A stretch of 64,000 nucleotides of DNA from contig JAVLUZ010000142.1 in assembly GCA_036768485.1 (NCBI GenBank), positions 1,701,904 through 1,765,903 on the forward strand, given 5' to 3'. Origin of the DNA: Mermis nigrescens (Eukaryota > Nematoda > Enoplea > Mermithida > Mermithidae). The position numbers and the translations under genes were made by a program. The notes below the pieces were generated by a model. That model was not told the origin of the DNA. It saw nothing but the letters and a program-made list of their open reading frames with translations, and searched no databases. Positions 45,590-57,599 of the stretch are shown here, piece by piece; the stretch's first letter is position 1; each line of letters begins with the position of its first letter.

Positions 45590-48500
45590 GTAAGTTATTT
45601 GTGTTCGATATCGTTAGATCCGCAATGCAACGGGTAAACGGCTGTTCTCGGCCACTTATCACTTATGACTTCAAAATTTTGCATTCAAACAACATTTTTC
45701 AATTAGCCCTGGTATTTACTTCAATTTCGCAATAAATTCATGGTAGTAAGGAAAAGTCGCTGGAAAACCACATAAGTCTAACAGAGACGTGTTTTAAGGA
45801 GTTCTTCCCTAAAATGTGTACCTGGGCCACAAAACTATCTGCGTCGTTACTCAACAATAGCCTATTTAATAATGATTAAAATTTTATGAAAATTTGACTA
45901 GAGATTGCCTATTCAATAGCAGAATTAGTTTCAAAGGTTTTTCTGGAAATAGACTAATTAACCAAACACAACACAGATTTTACGAGATCACCACACCACT
46001 CAACTCAATTATGTACTGAAACCATTTTTATATCCAGCATTGCATTAATTCTTATCATGGAAATGGCACCCTTAGCTAATCTGATGCAAGTTTAGAGGCC
46101 AGAAATTACCGGGAGAGCTTTTCGTATGCACTTCAAACCTGAAAAAGTACCACAAAAGAAAAGATTGAATGTGAGCAATCACATAGATATAATATGCATA
46201 GCAAAGAAAAATGCTCCGATAAATAAAAGAGAACGAATATACTGATGAGGCAGCTATTAACAAGATGGTGTACTTGTCATAATTGATTTATGAAGCGATT
46301 GACGATTAACTAAATCTTGCTTAGATATTGAAAGAAAAATTTGGTATTGATAAAAAAGTAAATCGGTTATTGAAACACATCAAAGCTTCCTTATTTTCTG
46401 TTTTTCTGAGGCAGTGAGCAACGTTTTTGGAAAGCGCGCTTTTTTAGAAGCCGTAGAATTTACTTCGATTTTTGCGTTTTTTAGCAGGACTCCTCATATT
46501 TTAAGTGGATTCTTACAATTTTCACAGGCACACATAGGTAAATTATCCCTGGTCTCCTCCTCTTATATGCTTAATGATGCGTAATTCCAAAGTATATTCG
46601 TACTTTTTGTTCCATCGGAGCATTTTTCTTTGCTTGTACCCTACTTTTAATTAGCATGATTTGATTAAGTTAGTTAGTAAACATATACGGTAACATACTG
46701 CAACAATGACAGCAGTTCAAGTACGAGGAAAAAAATTAGTTTGAACATCTGCATAATCCTAACGTTACATAGAACATTAAAAAAATTTGTTTTCGCAATG
46801 CTCTGAAAGTAAATTGAATTTTCAGTGTAAACTTTACACAACTACTGTTTGTAAGAAAAATATACAGTCAGATTCGTGATCCTGACTCTTTCAGGACTTG
46901 TTTTGAAAAACTTTATGCCTTTGCAATGCACTGGAAGTACAATAAATTCGTAGTGTAAACTTTACTCATCAAACATAAATGATTAGTGAAGACATTACAC
47001 GACTACTAGGTGTAGAGGAGACTAACCGTTAGATTCTTAATTCTGATGTTACATAGCACATTTTGAAAAGATTAAGCTTCCGCAACGCTCTAGAACTTAA
47101 GTTAATTTTCAGTGTAAAGTTTGCACAACAAGTGAGTGTAAAGAAGATTGTAGTCGAGCTCGCAATGCTGATATTACACTGATATTTCGATCAATGTTTA
47201 TGAATAAATAACACAATTGTCTGCAAACAAATTAATATCAAATGGAAACCCCATTACACTACCGTTGAGTGTAAACAAACGCACCCAATTATCATATCAC
47301 GTTTGACCCTTGGTACATTTTAGACTTTTGATAATGTCCACACTCATATGCGGAAAAGTTGTCAGAAAAAACAAGACAAAAACACGTTTGACACCCCGAT
47401 TTTTGACTTTACACTTCACGAAAAAGCTCAATATTGATGAATTTAAAAATTTGCTGTGACGTAGACCCTTAGAAAGTATTTTATTTTTATCTTATCCGAC
47501 TTATACCGACTTAAAAACGGTGAAATTGGCGCACAGAAGAGGTACAAAAAGCGTATTTTCCATCATGCACCTCATTGTAAACTTGTTAAATCTGAATTTG
47601 CCCCCAATTGAGTGTAAAAAATTTAGTTCAAACCAGTTTGTGACCCTTGGAATGTAGTACGTTTTTATGTGGAAGACTTTTGTCCTCAAAATATTTGAGA
47701 TAGCGACCAATCAAAAAAGGGAAGAAACGTGTTATGTCACACCATGTTACACTCCTGATTTTGAGCTTTACATCTCCAGAAAGAACTCAATATTTAGTTT
47801 TTCAAACACAATTTGCTGCGACGTGTAGTTCATGGAACGTGCTTTTATTTTGCTTTATTCAATTTGTACCGACTAACAACCAAAGTTGACAGAGAAATAT
47901 GAGACAAAATATCTTTTTTACACCATCCACTAGTTTAAAGTTTGAACCCCTAAATCTAACTTCGCTTTGAGTGTAAAAAAGTTGCAGGTAACTCAAAAGT
48001 AGCCCTTTAGCCGTAGTACATTTACAAAAATGGAGGATTTTGGAAGACTATTAAATAAAGAATCTGGCAGCCATAAACAAGTCGAAGACTCGACTAAAGT
48101 GTTTTTTTACCCTCATATTCTTTACCCTATTTACACCATCACTCTAGGAATAAGTCACTTTTCAAAAAAAATAAGAAAGGGCCATCGAGCTTAATAAATT
48201 GTCTATATTTTAAAAAACCAGACAATACAGAATAAGAAACTGAGTTTTAAAAGTTTGAAAAAATAAGAAACCAAAATTTAAAAAACTATTTGTTATAATT
48301 TTACATTAAATCTTAAGACGATCTTTACACACAATGTATTGATTTAAAAAAACAACAAAAAACACCGGTGGCGAATTTTTTAATTATCTATCTTTTAAAA
48401 AAACACACAATTTAGAATTGTCGGATCATAGCTCTGTGGAGGAGGGGGTGGGTACACATGTTTGGTGTTCCCAAGTATATTATAGGCACGCGCTAACGCG

Positions 48501-51500
48501 CTACCGATGATATATAAGATAACAACATCACTCATCTGATTTGTATTTATGCAAATTTTGTATGGGAGGGCTTTGAAGCAAACGAGATGTCCGCAAGCAT
48601 TTCTGATCTTTAAAATCGCATTGGATTTGCTTTCAGAAAGTATATACCCAAATAATAACAAAAACAACGGTAAATCGGTATAAAATGTATGCTTCAACTC
48701 TTAGATGCCCTAAGATTTACTTTTACCTTTTTACTAATTCGATTTGGGGAATCTGATTTCAGGATTGAATTGGATGCGATCATACAGAAATAGAGTTTAG
48801 CGTTTAACAACTCGTAATTTTGAAAAATCTCTGAAACTCATTTTTTCATTGTACATCTGTATTTTGTCGATTCTTCATTTCATTCGGATCTTTATCCGGA
48901 AGCCATGATTGAAAAACTTTGCAGATTACTTAAGTAGCCCACCCAGTAAATATGTATGCACCTTTCTTTGATGATGTAATTAGGCATACCGGCTGGTCTA
49001 TACACAATGTTCAATTTTGATCCACCGTTCATGTGTCAACAAGGTTTTGGGCGCATTCGAAGTGTCGAATTGGTTCGTTTATATGCCAATGGCCCAGGTG
49101 CTCGCTTTCAATCGCTTCGTTGCTTTATACTGGCCCAACAAAGCCAAAGTGTTATTCAGTCCCGCATCAGTCCATATTATGATGACGCTTTGCTGGCTCT
49201 TCGGTTAGCGTCGTCAAATTTTCTCAGATGAACGCATAAAATTTTCGTTCTAGCCAAAAAAATGCTTGTATGCAGCATTATGTAAAAAATTCTTGCCAGG
49301 TATAACTGATCCTTATTCGGATAAAAATGTTTTTCGAGAGAAAAAAGGAAATGTGTGGAAAGTTTGTTTTAGGGAATAACATGGAAAAACTAGAAAGTGA
49401 ATTAAGTGATCCTTATTCGAAGCTCTTATAGACTACAGCTGGGATTATTCCGATGTTATTATCAATTATATTATTAAGAAATATTGTTGCCATCATGTTA
49501 AAATAGTTAAGCACCCTGTTGTGTGAGGGCTGTATGCCCCATTTATTTTATTATGAAGGCAAATGGTGCTCTTGTCTTAGGCTACTGCTGTAGTGCTAAA
49601 ATACTCTCGGATTTAGAAATTATATCAGGGCTTGCTTGACAAAAGGCATTGTAACATCTTCACATTTACTAGAGACATTTTAGCAGTCAAATATCTTAAC
49701 AACTACTTGCAGATAGACGAAAATAAAGACGTTTTTGAGCGTAATTAGAAAAGAACAAATTTTATAATCCTAGAAAATTTTCTTCGACTTAAATTGTCTA
49801 AAAAGTGTGTCATGTAACATGGTAATCATAATGATTTCTCAACGTTATATCCAAGCGCGACCCTGCTGAAAATTTACTTTTATTTTATATTCTAATTCAA
49901 ATGCATTTCAAATAAAAACAATATGAAAAATAAATGATTCCGCATTCAGCGTCAAATAATTTATTCATCATTTAAATACAAATCCGGACTGCATTCAAAA
50001 CAAAAGTTATGCAAGAACAATAAATTAGGCGCCAAGCGCCTGAAATTTTGGTTATATTAGCTTAAAAGTACATTTGTTAAAATCTATTCTGAAGATCTTT
50101 CAAACACGGCTTCAAGGAGTTTTATTTTTTTCTGGGGCACCATTATAAAAATACTGTTAGGTTAAAAATTTAGAGGAACTAGTTCCCCCTATCCCTCACA
50201 GTGCCTGTCACATTTACTCGCATTCGAAAATCTCCATCAACACTGAATCTTCATGAACACAGGTACTTAATACAAATAGGTATAAATTTCACCAGAATTT
50301 TCACGTTGAAATTAAAATTTAATTTTTGCATTAAGTATCAAAAAATTTTCATTTCTAATTAAAATTTAATTCGAAGCGTTAGAACTTATTGCGAAATTCT
50401 TGAAATCCTCGGGCAACCATCAGTTAGTAGGTGGTGTGCATGCGTGGGCAGCACCAAAATTCTGGGAGTGCAAGATTTTTCAAAGGTCAAAAAATGGCCT
50501 TAAAAATGGTGGTATAGTGAAAAACCATCATTTTTCAGAGTTTCATCATCGAGCACCATCCATTGGCATCAAAAAATTGCGTAAAAAAATTTTAAAAACT
50601 GAATTCTGGGGGGGTATTTTAATTTCTGGGGGTATTTTGGTTTCTGGGGGTGCATACCTCCCAAACCCCCCCTTCCCCCACACCCAGGTGTGGTGGTGTG
50701 TGGTGTACAAAATTGTGACGTCATTCATAATACACGTAATTCTTGAAGTTTTCTCTAATTGGGTTCTTCACCGCTCTCTCCCGACCCGACAAACACTGAG
50801 AAATAGTAGAGCGGTAATATTTTTTATGCCAGAACATTTTTGAAAATCAATTCTAATGCATTTTTTGCAAGACTATTTCATCGAATACCTTTATCTTTGT
50901 TCCTATGATGCACTTTTTTAAAGAAATTGTTTTGTATTTACATAGTACATAATAGTTTTCGCTTTTATTTACGGTATCACTTATGTATAACCGAAATTTG
51001 TAAGGAAGCGCTGACAGCAGACATTGTTAGGCTGTTTTATTACTTCATCAGATTTAAATTTAATTTGGTAGGAAAACCTTTGAAACTTGAAGTTTTATTT
51101 TAAAATTCCACGTTCTTATTGTAGTGAAATTAAGTAATCAAAGCTGTATCACCATAGGTGGGCGGCACCAAAGTTCAGGGGAGGTGCGCAAGATTTTTTC
51201 AAAAGTCGAAAAATGACCTTAAAATGGTGGTATGCCGAAAAACACTATGTTTCAACGTTTCTCATCGAGCACTATCCATTGGCATCAAAACATTGCGAAA
51301 AAACATAAATTTTCAAAAATTAAATTCGGGGCAATGGTTTCTGGTGGGGTATTTTAAAACCCCCACGCCCAGGTATGTGTATCAGTTATTCTGTATTTTC
51401 TAATTTTATGCACAAACAACTTATGCTAATTAATGTCTTAATCAGCGCGTTGCGTATGAGATTTTAATTGAGATTTATGTGTAGACCTTATATTTTTATT

Positions 51501-54500
51501 TAGTTTAAATTTTGTATTTATTTTTCTAAATTTTTATTTTTGTTTTCTTCAATATCGATAAGTTTTAATGTTTTTATTTTTATTTGCTTTTATTTTTACT
51601 TTTTATAAAACTGTCTTTCGATTTAGGATTGCACAAATTTTTATAAGATTTTACGAAAAAAATAAAGGAATTCATCCGGCTTTTTATCCATTTTTCGAAT
51701 AATCGGTATTTTACTGTTGCGTTTTGATAGGTTGGGCGTGGTTAATTACGCTATGCTTGCCCGATATGGAATGGTTTTACAATAAGGAAGTTTATGCGTT
51801 TGTTTATAGCCAATACGCACCCGAAAAGATGTATTACGTCATTCAAGCTACTTTCATTTTCGGTTGGGCCCATAGTTTATTGATTCTGTCGTGGTATTTG
51901 CTCATCTTCATTAAATTGAAATTAAAGGTAAAAGCTTCATTGTGATATCAATAATTTTTGAAATTTTCTGAATAAATGCTGGTTTTTAAAACTTTTATTC
52001 ACAAAAAGTTTCTCGTCTAACATACTCGACAACTTATAGTTTTCGGCTAAACCTTGGAGGCCAAATCTTCGAGAATGATCCGCTGTTTTTACGAATCCAC
52101 TTGTTCGACCTATTCTATTGAAAAAAAATGAAAAAGTTCTATTCAATAATTCAAAAAAGGTCTGACATGCTCCATCAAATTTTTTTTCACTTTTTTTAGA
52201 AACTACTGAAAAGATTAGAAGTGCAGTTTAAAGTGAGCAGTACACGTGCATTTAAATGTACTTGCTTTCAATTGTAAATTTTGCGTTTACCGAAATCTTG
52301 CAAAAATATCTGGCTCGTTCGTATACAGGGTGTCCCAGCTAAGCTATCCCGGCTCTTTTTTCTCAATAACTCAGCTAATTCTCTATATTTTTAAATATGA
52401 TTTTGTAGATAGCTGGAAAGTCAAATAGTAAAGCTGGTCATTATAGTTCGATTGCTTTAGCTTGTCCGTCGTGTAAGCTACAGAAGTGTGCGCAAACCAT
52501 AGTTTTCTCAGCCTGAACCACCTAAGTATTCAAACTATTATGTCGCTTTAATTCAATCCATTCTTGATATTTTCAAACAGTGTTTTGAACGTATGAAGAA
52601 TGTCTGATAAGACATCGACTGACTGACAGAGTTTGGCATGATTTGCTTTAACACTCTTCAAAATATAACATTTTTACTAAACTGACTTTTCTTTGCTATT
52701 CAGAAATTGTCGTACAGGCTTTCGACAGTAATTTCTCAGAACCTATCTAACGGTTTTCATTGATTACCGAGCATTCAGATATTACTGATAATTTATTATC
52801 TTTCATCACTTGACTGGCGTGAATCGTGAGCTATGCATCGATCGCAAAATATTCAAGTTTTAGAAGCAAAGACTTTCAAAAATCTGAACTTCCCACTGAC
52901 TTCAGCAGTTTACACTATGAGAAAGTAAAACCGATCAAACGTAGTCAGTTCGTTTTCTATTAGACCTTCTAGCTATATGTAAAAGATCATTAATACATAA
53001 GTCGAATTACTGGACTTATAATAAAATAACTTGTTGGATAGTCAGATGGGACGCCCTCTTCATTAAAAAGGGCATATCATAAAAATATCAAGAATTTCGT
53101 ATTCAATAAACATCAAGAAAACCAAAATATTCTGAATTATTTAAACATATTATATACTAGCAACGAAAAATTCTCCGATGGAGCAAAAAGGACGAATATA
53201 CTTGCGGCCTCTAATAAAAGCGTGCAATAACAAAACATTGTTCACTGGCTCAAAAAAGATAATGAGGCACCTGTGATGTGCTTTAATAATCGATTCTATT
53301 TCTTATGAGTATCAAATTTATCTTTCAATATAAAACCAATATTTAGTTGATCGTCAATGGCTTCATAAATGAGCTATGACAAGCACACCATCTTGTTATT
53401 TACTGCTACACAGCAATGCGTGCCACGCCAGCGTAGGAACACACATTATATCACTGTTTGATTAGTGATTGCTCTTTTTCTAGGAATATCCTGTTTACGT
53501 TATTTTTACGTTTGCTGTACAACTCCCTTGTACAGGCCGCAGGATATACTTAAATTTTTTACGTTTTCTAGCGAAGGTTTAAATTTTAGTAGATTTTTAC
53601 AACTTTTACGAGCATAAATAGTTATTTTTTCCCTAGTCCCCTCCTTTTATGTCCCTAATAATGCGTACTTTCAAGTATATTCGTCCTTTTCGCTCCATCG
53701 GAGTTTTTTCTGTACTAGTATTATACTTTTAATTAGCAGAATTTGAGTGAATCAGTCAGTAAACATATAAGGTAACATGCTACAGTAATTACAGCAGTCC
53801 AAGAAAGCATAAAACAATATTGTTCTGAACATCAGCAGCATAAACGGGACAATCTTACCTTATTTAAACAGATCAAATGTTTTCACCATAAACAACACGC
53901 AAATAATAGGTGTAAAGAACACTTACTGAATGAGATTCGTAATCATGAGGTTACATAGACATTTTGTAAAAATTTTGCTTTTGCAACGCTCTAAAACTAA
54001 ATTTAATTTTCAGTGTAAACTTCACGCAACTACTGCGTGTAAACAAAACACACAGTCAAATTCGCAATGCTGGCCTTACGAAACATATTTTGAAATAATC
54101 TAAAATTAATTTTCAGTGTAAACTGTACATAACCACAAAGTGTAAAGAGGATTTTAGTCAGATTCGTAATTCTGATATTTCTCTGATATTACGATCAATG
54201 TTTATGAGAAAATTTGCTCTCCGCTTTGGTCTGAAAACAAATAAATATTGGATGTTAAGAACTTTGCACCACTGTTGAGTGCAAGCAAACGCGTGCTACT
54301 GGCGTATGACGTTCAATCTTTGATACATTTTTAGACTTCTGATCAAGTCCAGAATCATAACCGGAGAAGTTGGCAGAAAAAAACAAGACAGAAACACATT
54401 TGACAGCCCGATTTTTGACTTTACACCTACGAAAAAGCAGAATATTGATGCAAATAAACTCAATTTAGTGTGATGGGTACCCCTTAGAAAATACTTTAGT

Positions 54501-56862
54501 TTTATTTTATTCGACTTATCCCGACTTCTACCGGAAGAAATTAACAAACTAATAAAGATACGTATTTTTCCACCATCCACCAGTTTGCAAACTTTAAAAA
54601 TCTGAACTTAACTATCCATTGCGTGTGAAGAAATTCGGTTTGGGACAGTTTGTATTCTTTTAATCGTAGTTTCTTTGTGTGTATAGAAAACTTTTGTTCC
54701 ACATCCAATTTGAGATATTGACTGATCCAAAGTGGAAAAAAGTGTTTTTTTCCGCCCTGCTTACACCCCTGATTTCGAATTTTACACCTCTGGAAGTAAC
54801 TCAATATTGAGTTTTTACAAACGCGGTTTGCTGCAACGTGTAGCCCTTTAAACGTACTTTTTTATTTTATTAAACGCATGATAACTTGTAACCGGAGAAG
54901 TTGGCTTAATATTCTGAGACAAAACCCGTTTGTTACGCCATTCACTGGTGTGAAACTTTAAACCCTAAATCTAACTCCGTATTGAGTGTAAAAAAGTTTG
55001 CTGGTAAGCCGAAAGTAATCATTAAGTCCTAGTAAATCTCTGCCGGAAAGAATTTCTATGGACTCATGACCGAAGTTGTTGGCGGACAATAATGAAAGCA
55101 AAATGCGTTTTTTCATTTCCAGATTCTACTGCCACTCTGGCAATAAGTCACTTTAAAAAAAGATAGCAGATTACCATCGAGCTCAATATATTGTCTACAT
55201 TTGAAAAAAATCAGACTTGACAGAACGCAAAACTGAGCTAGAAAAATCGTGTGGCCCACCAAAATTTAAAAAAAACTATATGTTATACCGTTCAGTAAAA
55301 CTTTACACGCTCTATACTAATTGGGGAAAATGTGAAAACAAAATCAAAAAAACCTCCATAATTATTTTTATTATCTATCTTTTAAAAAAATCGCACAATA
55401 CAGAAGTGTCCCAGCGTTGCTGTAGGGGAGGACATAAAATTCGCACCTACCTGTGGTAGACATTTAAGAAAAATGAAGGCCAAGTATCTCAAAGATACGC
55501 GGCGCTACCTCTGATTTTGCGTTGTACTCAGATAATGGGCGGTTAAATCTTCCATTTATTCCAGATTAATGAAATTCACGACGCAGTTTATGTCGCACAG
55601 AATAGACAGAATAGGAAAGATGTGAGAGTTCTTCTACAAGGACTGTTAATTTCGTTGCCCGATGTTATAGCCGTCGGCATTTGCATGATAGTCAACGAAT
55701 TAAATATTTGGACCCGTACGGCGACCATTTTCTCAAATTACATAACGATCGTCTGCGCAGGAAGCAATGCGATGGTCTACGCGATTTTGAACAAGTAAGT
55801 ACGTATGATATCGGCTTAATTGGACAGCATCTTTATTCCGACTAAATCTGTGGGTTAAAAATTTATCAAAGGTACAAAAAAGCCCATGCGATTCGTAGGG
55901 TAAAGATGAACGGTCTCCGCTTTTCTTTTCTAGCTTTATTTATCGTCATCCGAAAAAAAATAATGCTATTTTTTGGAAATCCTTTAGAATTTTTTTGAAT
56001 TCTTGGGTCTTGAGCGTACGTGGGCAGCAAGAATATGGAGGGTCAGGATGGGTTAATTTGCCAAAAATGATACTAAAAATAGAATTCTGGGAGTCTACAG
56101 TAATCTTAGGGATGTTTCAACTTCTGGGGGTACAGAACGCCCCCACCAAACCCCCTACACCCATGTGTGGTCTTGAGTTAGTCCTCCGTTCATGTATGAA
56201 TCTTAGTGAGTATAGATGAAGGTTTTCAAGAATATTATCATTTACTAAATAATCGGCAAATTTTTGTATCCTATCTGAGATCGTCGAAAATGTCTGCTGA
56301 TTTCGACTCTATTTATTATTGATCCTTTTTTAGAAAGCAAAATCCAAGTGAAAACGACATTTAGATGATTACTAAACACAAATTTTGTTAGGAAAGCATT
56401 AAAAATTGTGCAAAAGGACAGGCAGCATAGGTGGGTGACACCAAAGTTCTGGAGGGGTGTAAGATTTTTTCAAAGGTCAAAAAATTACCTAAAAATGGTG
56501 GTATGGCGGAAAAACACAATTTTCCAACGTTTTTCATCGAGAACTATCTATTGGCATCAAAAAAATTGCGAAAAAAAACAAAAAATTTCAAAAATTAAAT
56601 TTTGGGGTGGGGGTGTTTTGGTTTCTGAGTTGGGGTTATTTTGGTTTCTGGGGGCTGCATACCCTTACGAACCCCCCACGCCCAGGTTTGACAGGCAGGC
56701 TTTCATTTCACTGAAATGAGAAAATCAAACCATTATTTTATTCTACACAAAATATTCTGTGAGTAAGAATAAATGATAATGCAACTTTTTCGTCACAGAA
56801 CCGTCAATCAACGTTTCAAGCGAATATTTAGCCTACAAAGAACGCAGCATAGCCAATCGTGA
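45361..56862 (+). CDS. Gene C: Srt-like 7TM chemoreceptor with a one-base frameshift in exon 2
   Basis: Third paralogue. Exons: 45361-45589, 48984-49203, 51731-51927, 55565-55794, 56799-56862; phases as in A and B apart from the lesion. Every other exon is open with good splice sites, and the full protein would be about 312 residues: N-terminal NDS and NDT sequons, TM1, TM3 ending FNRFVALYWPNK, loop 2 EWFYNKEVYAFVYSQYAPEK, TM6 LLQGLLISLPD, TM7 GSNAMVYAILNKT. Exon 2 is 220 nt instead of 219: one extra base within 49032-49035 shifts the frame just before VNKVLGAFEV. That would abolish TM3-TM7, making C a very recent pseudogene, a null allele or a base-calling error. The intact downstream exons argue that any loss is young. 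Exon 4 also carries a 9-bp duplication. Confidence 0.78.
46157..46393 (+). repeat. R7 repeat, gene C intron 1
   Basis: Shares, in inverted orientation, GAGCAATCAC, AACAAGATGGTGTRCTTGTC, GATTTATGAAGC, TTGACGAT and CTAAAT with 53262-53478. Confidence 0.65.
46448..48530 (+). repeat. R4, copy 2, gene C intron 1
   Basis: Same order of blocks as copy 1: AAGTATATTCGT, TAGCATGATTTGA, repeated AGTGTAAACTT units, GCTGCGACGTGTAG, CCCAAGTATATTATAGGCAC and GCGCTAACGCGCTACC. The R1 present in copy 1 is absent here. Confidence 0.7.
48984..49203 (+). CDS. Gene C exon 2, frameshifted
   Basis: Acceptor GTAATTAG, donor GTTAGC. Starts GIPAGLYTMFNFDPPF in one frame and continues VNKVLGAFEVSNWFVYMPM in the next. 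Relative to gene B, CTA-GTC-AAC has become ATG-T-GTC-AAC, a single inserted base. Confidence 0.8.
50439..50692 (-). mobile_element. R1 MITE, gene C intron 2
   Basis: Starts CATGCGTGGGCAGCACC and ends CCCAGGTGTG; perfect 8-bp duplication GTGGTGTG on both sides. Confidence 0.88.
51153..51377 (-). mobile_element. R1 MITE, gene C intron 2
   Basis: Shorter copy (225 bp), starts CATAGGTGGGCGGCACC and ends CCCAGGTATG. Flanks TGTATCAC and TGTATCAG (7 of 8). Confidence 0.83.
51731..51927 (+). CDS. Gene C exon 3 (end of TM4, loop 2, TM5)
   Basis: Acceptor TTTTGATAG, donor AAG/GTAAAA, 197 nt, intact. Codes GWAWLITLCLPDMEWFYNKE through KMYYVIQATFIFGWAH to KLKLK. Confidence 0.86.
53262..53478 (-). repeat. 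R7 repeat, gene C intron 3
   Basis: Inverted counterpart of 46157-46393. Both copies sit just upstream of an R4 copy, but in opposite orientation relative to it. Confidence 0.65.
53539..55445 (+). repeat. R4, copy 3, gene C intron 3
   Basis: Third R4 copy: AAGTATATTCGTCC, CAGTGTAAACTTCACGC units, GCTGCAACGTGTAG and the TTATTATCTATCTTTTAAAA run near its end. It lacks the GCGCTAACGCGC end of copies 1 and 2. Confidence 0.7.
55565..55794 (+). CDS. Gene C exon 4 (loop 3, TM6, TM7) with 9-bp duplication
   Basis: Acceptor TTCCAG, donor AA/GTAAGT, the strongest of the three intron-4 donors. Reads INEIHDAVYVAQNRQNRKD: ACAGAATAG is repeated at 55597-55605 and 55606-55614, adding three residues to loop 3 without breaking the frame. 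TM6 and TM7 are intact. Confidence 0.86.
56015..56169 (-). mobile_element. R2 element with perfect target duplication, gene C intron 4
   Basis: 155 bp from CGTACGTGGGCAGC to CCCATGTGTG, flanked by GTCTTGAG on both sides (56007-56014, 56170-56177). Shows that R2, like R1, makes 8-bp duplications. Confidence 0.82.
56426..56690 (-). mobile_element. R1 MITE, gene C intron 4
   Basis: Starts CATAGGTGGGTGACACC and ends CGCCCAGGTTTG; perfect 8-bp duplication ACAGGCAG (56418-56425, 56691-56698). It ends about 110 bases before exon 5. Confidence 0.88.
56799..56862 (+). CDS. Gene C exon 5 (cytoplasmic tail)
   Basis: Acceptor CGTCACAG. Restores Lys and reads KTVNQRFKRIFSLQRTQHSQ, Ser, then TGA at 56860. 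Homologous to the tail exons of A and B. Confidence 0.82.
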
Positions 56863-56916
56863 AGAATCTAGGGCTTACTTATGCGTAGCAGTGTGCCGGA
56901 ACAAGCAAAGAGATGA

Positions 56917-56922
56917 AATAAA
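56917..56922 (+). terminator. Candidate poly(A) signal of gene C
   Basis: AATAAA 55 bases after the stop codon, a usual distance for a nematode 3' UTR. Confidence 0.5.
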
Positions 56923-57251
56923 TCGTTTATTTTTTCAAATTTTGGCTTCTCTTGATGCGATCAGCAGATTGGAAAATTTAATAAATTATGTACATTAGTC
57001 AATCTTATTTGCAATCCTTATATGCATTCCAGACATGCGAGTGGTGCGATGCAGACATGGATTCCTTGAATAGAAAAAATTGGAAATTTTTCCTTGAAAC
57101 ATTGAGCAAAATATAGGCCAAAAGTTGGTAAGAATGAAAAAATTGCCTGCAAAACTGCTCTAAAATTCTAAAATGCTCTGAAATCTGACAACATAATGAG
57201 ATTTGCTTATTTATAAGCAAAATTTTTATGCATTTTTATTTTTGATTGTTA

Positions 57252-57480
<229 letters not shown>

Positions 57481-57599
57481 ATTCCACAGTTTCTAATCAA
57501 TTTTGAGCATTTCTGGTAAAAATTTTTAATTTTCATCAATTTCAGCTCTATATTTTGCCTCTCTTCCTCATAAAATTTCCCTTTTTTCGTTCTGGAAGG

